DNA from: an uncultured Bifidobacterium sp.
GTDB lineage: Bacteria > Actinomycetota > Actinomycetes > Actinomycetales > Bifidobacteriaceae
Direction of reading: 5' to 3'
DNA length: 55,530 nt
Assembly (NCBI RefSeq): GCF_945269915.1
Contig: NZ_CALYOY010000010.1
Location: 1-55,530, forward strand
Under the pieces are notes generated by a model. It was not told where the DNA came from. It saw nothing but the letters and a program-made list of their open reading frames with translations, and did not search any database. This document shows positions 50,545 through 55,530 of this stretch, in pieces (within the stretch, counting starts at the first letter, position 1; every line of letters starts with the position of its first letter). The position numbers and the translations under genes are program-made.

Positions 50545-53500
50545 ATGCGATTTGGTGGATGGCGGCCGATTGCCGCTGTGGTATTGAGTATGGCGATGCT
50601 GACCCCTTTGACGACCGCTACCGCGGAAACCTCCGAAACGGCTACGGTTCCGTCGGGCACACCTGGCTCCGCTATGAAGACGGGTGCATCTGAGCAACCA
50701 ACTTCACCCCCCCCCCCCCAGAGCCATATAGAATCCTCCGATAAACCGAACGTCTCCCCAACCACACCAGCTCCGACACCGAAGTCGGATAAGAGCGGTG
50801 GCGCAACGCCCGCGCAACCGAACGTCTCCACATCCAAAGGTGAGCACACCACCAAGACTACCGGGTCCGATATCGGTGTTCCCGGGCAGGCCGAGCACGA
50901 TATGCTGGATCAGGATGTGGCAGCGGTCTCGGCCCTGGAATTGACCAGCCGGAAAACAGGCACGGCCCCCTTTGACAATAATGACGACCGCGGCAACGAT
51001 TCCGGCCCGGACAACGACATAGTCCGGTCATTCGATTCGATTACCTATGGCTACGATTTCACGGTTACGCCCGATTCCAGAACCGACTATTACCGACAAG
51101 CACGAATCGGTTTCAGATTCGAGCTGCCCTACGCGGCGAATATCGCAACCTTCAACACGGATGCCATGGGGTGGATGGACCAGACCCCGGGCTATCAACC
51201 AACCCTGTCTACCGACACGGTCAATGGTGTGGAAACCCAAGTGTTGACGGCATACCGTCTCATGACGGCGACCTCAATGAGCCAGACCGTGGTCCCTGGC
51301 ACTGGTTCGATCTCTTTGGCCGTCAAGGTGAAGGCCGCTCCGAACAATACCCGGATTGCACCCAGGGCCATGTCATGGGTGGCCTTTGATGCCACCACGC
51401 GAAACCGTGTCATTACCCGCACGGTTCCGGAGGTTCGCGTCTCCGCAAAGCTGAGCCTGAATGTGCGTGTCACTCAGGGGTCAATGCAAAACTCGCTCGA
51501 TTCCGTATTCAACTTTGACGAATCCGGTGCCGAGAATGCCCCGAACTATGGTCTGGGCAAACGCCAGGGCGTTATGACCCGTTTCAATTGGGCCGTTGAT
51601 TTGCGCTGGAAGGACCGAACCAAGGGACTGCGTGGTCTTGAAGCGCCTTCCGGCCCCATCACCTTCTCCTTCACGGCCAAGAATGTATACAACACGATCA
51701 ACGATGGCCATCAACAGCAACCCAATGCTGATTTGCAGCCGTATCTGTGGGATTACGGCCCTGTGGCCTGGGAAGCCAAGACGGCCCATGAGGGCCGTTC
51801 GCCCGGGAGGCAGGATTGGTTCCCCTCCAGAGAAAACGCGGACTATGCCATGTCCGAAGAAGGCGTTCTCGGTAAGGATCGCGTCTACAACAACGGTACC
51901 TATCGACTCAGTGAGAGCCGCTCATCGCAGGGCACTGTCATTTCAGTGACCTTAAAGGATTATCAGGTCTCCGATGCCTTCCCCTTCCTGGCACTGTCGC
52001 ATTCCGACGACTACAGCGGTTGCTCCGCAGCCTTCATGTCGGCCGGGTGCTCGCAGCTTGAGGTTGGCGAAATCTCCACCAACTACCTCTACCTCTTCAA
52101 TCCCACCACGGACAGCCATGGACGAAGCGTCAACGAAATCTACAATAAGGAGATTTCCTTGGAGAGCACGCTCAGCGACGGTGGTCTGCAGGCTACGTCG
52201 GTTACCGGGGACAGGCTGGCCAACCCCCGCGACAAGGATGACACATCCAATCAGGCGGTCACCAAGGCCGATGGTGAAAACAATGATGATGAGAGGCATA
52301 CTTCGGTTGACTTGGGGCCCCGAGGAGATCTGAAGAACAGAATCGCCTATAACTGTGCGAGCGATCTGGCCGAATATCAGAATGGCATGGACTGCGCGGG
52401 TTGGACGGGTGAAGATGAGGACCACGGCACCGATATGGGGGCACGGGGTTCCCGCACCGGTCTATCGGCCTCCATAGAGTTCAGTGTCAATAGCAGGAAA
52501 AGCCTGCCGGCCCTGGGGATGAGTCTCGTGAAGATAGACCCGGACTACATCGATCTGCCCAACTCCGGTGACGATATAGCCATGCCTTGGAAAGGCGATG
52601 GGTACTGGACCGATTGGGCTGCGCATCCCGTGGAGGGACAAGGTCCCAAAATCACGGTTCTGTATGCCGCCAAGAAGGACGGCACCAAGTGGGCTTCCAA
52701 GCAGGAACAGAAGTCCGCCGATATTGATGACCTTGTCTATTACCCGAGCAAGGCGGATGCTGAGAACGCCGGAAAGACCGTTGTCGCCATCCTTTTGCGA
52801 AGCCATACGGCAGCCCCATCCAACAAGGCCGGGCATCAATCCCTATATGTCTTCGGGGTTATTCCGGCCAGGATAAAGAGCGATGCGCGCATGAACGGTG
52901 TAGCGCAGATGACTTCGACCATCCATGCGTACAATCGTCAGCAGCTGGCTGCGGTATCCGGCCTGGATCCGGACAGATCCACCGATGCCGAATGGGAATC
53001 CTGGGCGAACGGCCTCAGCGAGCAGCAGCTCGATGGGCTCTGGAAGACCAATAATCCCGTCTACCATAACAACCCCAATGCCAATACGGCCGGTTACCGG
53101 ACTGCGGCGTATGACAAGGACGGGTATATGGTCAGCGACCCGACTCCAGGCAAGTATTATGGTGATTCCCTGTACATCGTGGGAGAATTCCCCAAGGTCG
53201 GCAAATCCATCGTGCAGCATTCGGCATCGGGTAGACCCAAATCGGTGTATGACCTGGATGCCGAGCAGCGTACGGCTGATTGGCAACTGGGTCTCAGTGT
53301 GCATTCCCAGTTCGAGGGCAAGGGCAACTCCGGTCCGCAGCATCGCACAGTGTCTATCGTCGTGGACGACACCCTCCCCAAGGGGTTGAACTATCTGGCG
53401 GGCTCAAGCATACTCGGCGGGACCTACCAGGAGCGCACGCCCCGTCAGGGTCATGTGACAGGCGGAGAGACCATAGAGCCGACGGTCACGGTCAACAGTG

Positions 53501-55530
53501 ACGGGACCACCAAGCTGCGGTGGAGAATCCACTCGGACCAGGTGTTCCTTGACGGCCCCGATGTACCGTTATATTATTCGACATCCATTGGTGATTCATT
53601 CGATGCGTCGAAGGATGTGGTATCCGGCGCCTCTCTGAACAACCAGGTCAGAATCTTCAGCGAGAACAACAAGAACTCGGCTACCGCAAATAACGGCATG
53701 AAGGCGAACCTGTCGATTTCGGTCTACCGTTCGCATTCGGCCGCCCTGGCGGTGCGCGCCGATCCGGTGATCAATGATGTCGAGACGGACCTGGGCTATA
53801 ATTCGATGATCAGCAATCCGATGCAGGACGTGAGAATCGAGAACTTCGCCTTGGGAATCATGCCCTATAACGGTGCTGACTCCGAGTCGAACTTCCACGG
53901 ATCCTACAGGTTGAGCAAGCTGACCGTCGTCCCTTCCGGCAGCACCGATCTCTCCGGCAGCAAGATTTATGTGACCACCGACACCGCCATTCGCGGCATG
54001 GACACCACCAGGCTGAAGCGCGATGACATAGCCTCACTGCCCGGAATGATGGAATTGCCGGTCGGCCCCGGCGGTGAAGTCGCGATTCCAGCCAATCTGG
54101 GGACGCCGACTGCTTGGGCGTTCACGGGATCGACCCTTCCTGTCGGCGGAAGGTTCGATTTCCGCTTCACGATCAGGCCACAGGGGAACCAGGCCGGAGA
54201 TGTCTACTGCGTATCCTGGCACGACGGTCACAACACCGTGATTGCTTTCTCCCAGGTAGTGAATCGCCGGGTTAGCGGCGTGGCTTGGTTTGATCTCAAT
54301 GGTGATGGAAGCAGGACGGACGAAGACCGGCTCCTCGCAAATGTCCATGTTGATATGGTCGACTCAACCGGTACCGTCCTCAAGGATATGAGCGGTCGGC
54401 ATATGCGTACCACCACCGATGCCGATGGTCGGTATTCCTTTACCAATGTGCCTTCCGGCAGCGGGTTCCACCTCCGGTTCACTCCCGCGGACGGTACAAC
54501 ATGGGAAAAACTCCGGGTGACCCGCAAGCAGGCCCCCGGTATTGATGCCTCGAAGAATTCTGATTCCGATGCCGTCCTTGATGGTCCTGATGGTTCGTTG
54601 TCCGCAGCGGATATCGCGCTTGCGGACTTTCCCCTGGCGAGCCAGATGAGGACGGTCGTGTATGAGGATGCAAACGAGGACCACGGTCTCACGGGAGATT
54701 TGCGCATAGCCGATTCGGGTGCGGGATTTACCGTGGGTAAGGAACTTCAGGGCCGCGATTGGCGTGGTTCGGATTCCTTCGTGGTTGATGTAACCCCCTT
54801 GAATGGTGCCCCGGCTTCGGCCTTCCCCGCCAGGATCACTCTGACGGCTGGCAGCAAAGAGCAGAGGTTGGCGTCTTCTGCTTCGGCTTTCCCCATGAAG
54901 CCGGGCATCACAACCTACCGGTATCGGCTCGCTGAACATGCGGGCAGTGCCGACAAGATGACCTATGATACGCACACATATACGGTTGAGGTGAGTGTTG
55001 ATGACAATTTCACCGCTCTGGTCAGGAACGTAGGCATCCGGCTGATATCCGATAACGGAGGCGAAATCAACGGTGACAACCATGTTGTCTTCCGTAATGT
55101 GTTCACGCCTGATCCCGTGTCGGTCTCGTTGGGTGCGAGGAAGGTCCTGCATGGTCGTGACCTGCGTGCGGGGGAGTTCTCGTTCACGTTGACGGACAAG
55201 GCCAGCGGTTCCGTGGTGGATACGGTGTCGAACGGGGCGGATGGTTCGGTCTCGTTCAAGTCGCTGGAGTTCGGTTCGGCGGGCACGCGGCGGTACGAGA
55301 TCGCCGAGGTGGCCGGTTCGGATGGTCATGTGGCGTATGATTCGGCCAGGGTCGAGGCGGTTGTGGAGGTCTCCGCCGATCGTGCGTCCGGGGGGTTGTC
55401 GTCCCGTGTGGTGTATGGGACGGCCGATCATGCGGCTCCGGTCTTCACGAATACGTTCACGCCCGACAAGGCGCGGGTCTCGTTGGGTGCGAGGAAGGTC
55501 CTGCATGGTCGTGACCTGCGTGCGGGGGAG
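50545..55530 (+). CDS. Large phase-variable surface protein with SdrD-like and pilin-like (FctA-type) repeat domains, incomplete at 3' end
   Basis: Open from ATG 50545 to the window end, so at least 1662 residues. A signal peptide comes first (MRFGGWRPIAAVVLSMAMLT, probable cleavage after ATA near residue 29). Then come a Pro/Thr/Ser-rich linker (about 30-125) with the C13 tract at codons 55-59, and a long beta-rich adhesin-like region (about 130-1240) that I cannot assign. One SdrD/Cna-B-like domain (about 1244-1355, GVAWFDLNGDGSRTDEDR) is followed by FctA-type isopeptide-pilin domains from about 1390. Two of these share the start VSLGARKVLHGRDLRAGE at about 1526 and 1644, one 118-codon unit apart, and more copies probably follow. 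A C-terminal cell-wall anchor is expected beyond the window. It is most likely a major adhesin or pilus-like fibre protein for host or mucus attachment. Codon use in the last repeats is less biased than elsewhere. Confidence 0.82.
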   Translation, partial: MRFGGWRPIAAVVLSMAMLTPLTTATAETSETATVPSGTPGSAMKTGASEQPTSPPPPQSHIESSDKPNVSPTTPAPTPKSDKSGGATPAQPNVSTSKGEHTTKTTGSDIGVPGQAEHDMLDQDVAAVSALELTSRKTGTAPFDNNDDRGNDSGPDNDIVRSFDSITYGYDFTVTPDSRTDYYRQARIGFRFELPYAANIATFNTDAMGWMDQTPGYQPTLSTDTVNGVETQVLTAYRLMTATSMSQTVVPGTGSISLAVKVKAAPNNTRIAPRAMSWVAFDATTRNRVITRTVPEVRVSAKLSLNVRVTQGSMQNSLDSVFNFDESGAENAPNYGLGKRQGVMTRFNWAVDLRWKDRTKGLRGLEAPSGPITFSFTAKNVYNTINDGHQQQPNADLQPYLWDYGPVAWEAKTAHEGRSPGRQDWFPSRENADYAMSEEGVLGKDRVYNNGTYRLSESRSSQGTVISVTLKDYQVSDAFPFLALSHSDDYSGCSAAFMSAGCSQLEVGEISTNYLYLFNPTTDSHGRSVNEIYNKEISLESTLSDGGLQATSVTGDRLANPRDKDDTSNQAVTKADGENNDDERHTSVDLGPRGDLKNRIAYNCASDLAEYQNGMDCAGWTGEDEDHGTDMGARGSRTGLSASIEFSVNSRKSLPALGMSLVKIDPDYIDLPNSGDDIAMPWKGDGYWTDWAAHPVEGQGPKITVLYAAKKDGTKWASKQEQKSADIDDLVYYPSKADAENAGKTVVAILLRSHTAAPSNKAGHQSLYVFGVIPARIKSDARMNGVAQMTSTIHAYNRQQLAAVSGLDPDRSTDAEWESWANGLSEQQLDGLWKTNNPVYHNNPNANTAGYRTAAYDKDGYMVSDPTPGKYYGDSLYIVGEFPKVGKSIVQHSASGRPKSVYDLDAEQRTADWQLGLSVHSQFEGKGNSGPQHRTVSIVVDDTLPKGLNYLAGSSILGGTYQERTPRQGHVTGGETIEPTVTVNSDGTTKLRWRIHSDQVFLDGPDVPLYYSTSIGDSFDASKDVVSGASLNNQVRIFSENNKNSATANNGMKANLSISVYRSHSAALAVRADPVINDVETDLGYNSMISNPMQDVRIENFALGIMPYNGADSESNFHGSYRLSKLTVVPSGSTDLSGSKIYVTTDTAIRGMDTTRLKRDDIASLPGMMELPVGPGGEVAIPANLGTPTAWAFTGSTLPVGGRFDFRFTIRPQGNQAGDVYCVSWHDGHNTVIAFSQVVNRRVSGVAWFDLNGDGSRTDEDRLLANVHVDMVDSTGTVLKDMSGRHMRTTTDADGRYSFTNVPSGSGFHLRFTPADGTTWEKLRVTRKQAPGIDASKNSDSDAVLDGPDGSLSAADIALADFPLASQMRTVVYEDANEDHGLTGDLRIADSGAGFTVGKELQGRDWRGSDSFVVDVTPLNGAPASAFPARITLTAGSKEQRLASSASAFPMKPGITTYRYRLAEHAGSADKMTYDTHTYTVEVSVDDNFTALVRNVGIRLISDNGGEINGDNHVVFRNVFTPDPVSVSLGARKVLHGRDLRAGEFSFTLTDKASGSVVDTVSNGADGSVSFKSLEFGSAGTRRYEIAEVAGSDGHVAYDSARVEAVVEVSADRASGGLSSRVVYGTADHAAPVFTNTFTPDKARVSLGARKVLHGRDLRAGE
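50707..50719 (+). repeat. C13 phase-variation tract in the surface-protein gene
   Basis: Thirteen cytosines within the region coding for the Pro-rich linker after the signal peptide (reads Ser-Pro-Pro-Pro-Pro-Gln). With 13 the frame is open. With 12, the next codons read AGA GCC ATA TAG and stop at once. With 14, the frame stops at TAA about nine codons on. The sequence as given is the ON state. Confidence 0.88.
55122..55530 (+). repeat. Near-identical tandem domain repeats (354-bp unit)
   Basis: The 55 bases at 55122-55176 recur without change at 55476-55530, 354 bases (118 codons) later, where the window ends. The unit encodes one FctA-type pilin domain. Identity at the DNA level across this length means recent duplication or ongoing gene conversion, and it invites repeat-number change by recombination. 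Confidence 0.85.

Noticed and set aside
50451..50693. 80-codon plus-strand frame overlapping the signal-peptide region of the large surface protein
   Set aside because: It is out of frame with the surface protein, has no ribosome site and no recognisable domain; the overlapping frame has a proper signal peptide.
1..55530. CRISPR arrays, insertion sequences or prophage genes
   Set aside because: No regularly spaced repeats, transposase or phage structural genes were found anywhere in the window.

Overview
The window is a high-GC, gene-dense chromosome segment that looks like Bifidobacterium or a close bifidobacterial relative. The indications are a nag operon under a ROK repressor, an ABC sugar importer without its own ATPase, a proline-rich HtrA protease, FprA, a CsoR/CopA copper island and a very large repetitive surface protein with pilin-like domains. 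This is an inference from gene content and codon style; no rRNA or other taxonomic marker is present.

Layout. 1-1040: two decayed minus-strand genes, a NAD(P)H flavin oxidoreductase and a MerR regulator. 1350-7594: a plus-strand operon of two translationally coupled YhgE/Pip membrane proteins and an alpha/beta hydrolase, closed by a 17-bp-stem hairpin. 7734-11092: copper homeostasis, with a cupredoxin-CopA-YHS fusion divergent from csoR across a CsoR-type palindrome. 11320-12726: a sodium:dicarboxylate-type symporter. 12749-25168: a divergent catabolic locus for uronic-acid oligosaccharides. One arm holds a ROK regulator, a BadF-type kinase and two GH105 unsaturated uronyl hydrolases. The other holds an ABC importer, a heparinase II/III-like putative lyase, a TIM-barrel isomerase/epimerase, a DhuD/KduD-like dehydrogenase and a DhuI-like isomerase. 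25464-33121: tRNA-Leu(CAG), tgt, htrA, a TPC-type P1B ATPase and fprA. 33970-39902: htpX, then nagA-nagB-GlcNAc kinase and a divergent ROK repressor. 40010-43249: tRNA-Gly(CCC), a C13 tract in a gene-poor stretch, a DUF2188 protein, a small membrane protein and an esterase. 43304-50151: a CPA1 Na+/H+ antiporter, a P2-type cation ATPase and a TauE/SafE exporter. 50545 to the window end: an unfinished surface protein of at least 1662 residues.

The two strongest points for follow-up are these. (1) The 12.7-25.2 kb locus reads as a self-contained intracellular pathway: import a uronate-bearing oligosaccharide, cleave it with a lyase that has no signal peptide and retains the Asn-His/Tyr/His set of the heparinase II/III superfamily, remove the unsaturated uronate with GH105, and convert it through DhuI and DhuD to 2-keto-3-deoxygluconate. 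The usual KDG kinase (PfkB) and KDPG aldolase are not in the window. (2) The surface protein carries a run of 13 cytosines just after the signal peptide. The sequence as given is in frame; loss or gain of one C brings a stop codon within 13 codons, so this is a credible phase-variation switch. A second C13 tract lies at 40249-40261. The same surface protein ends in the window inside near-identical 118-codon repeats.
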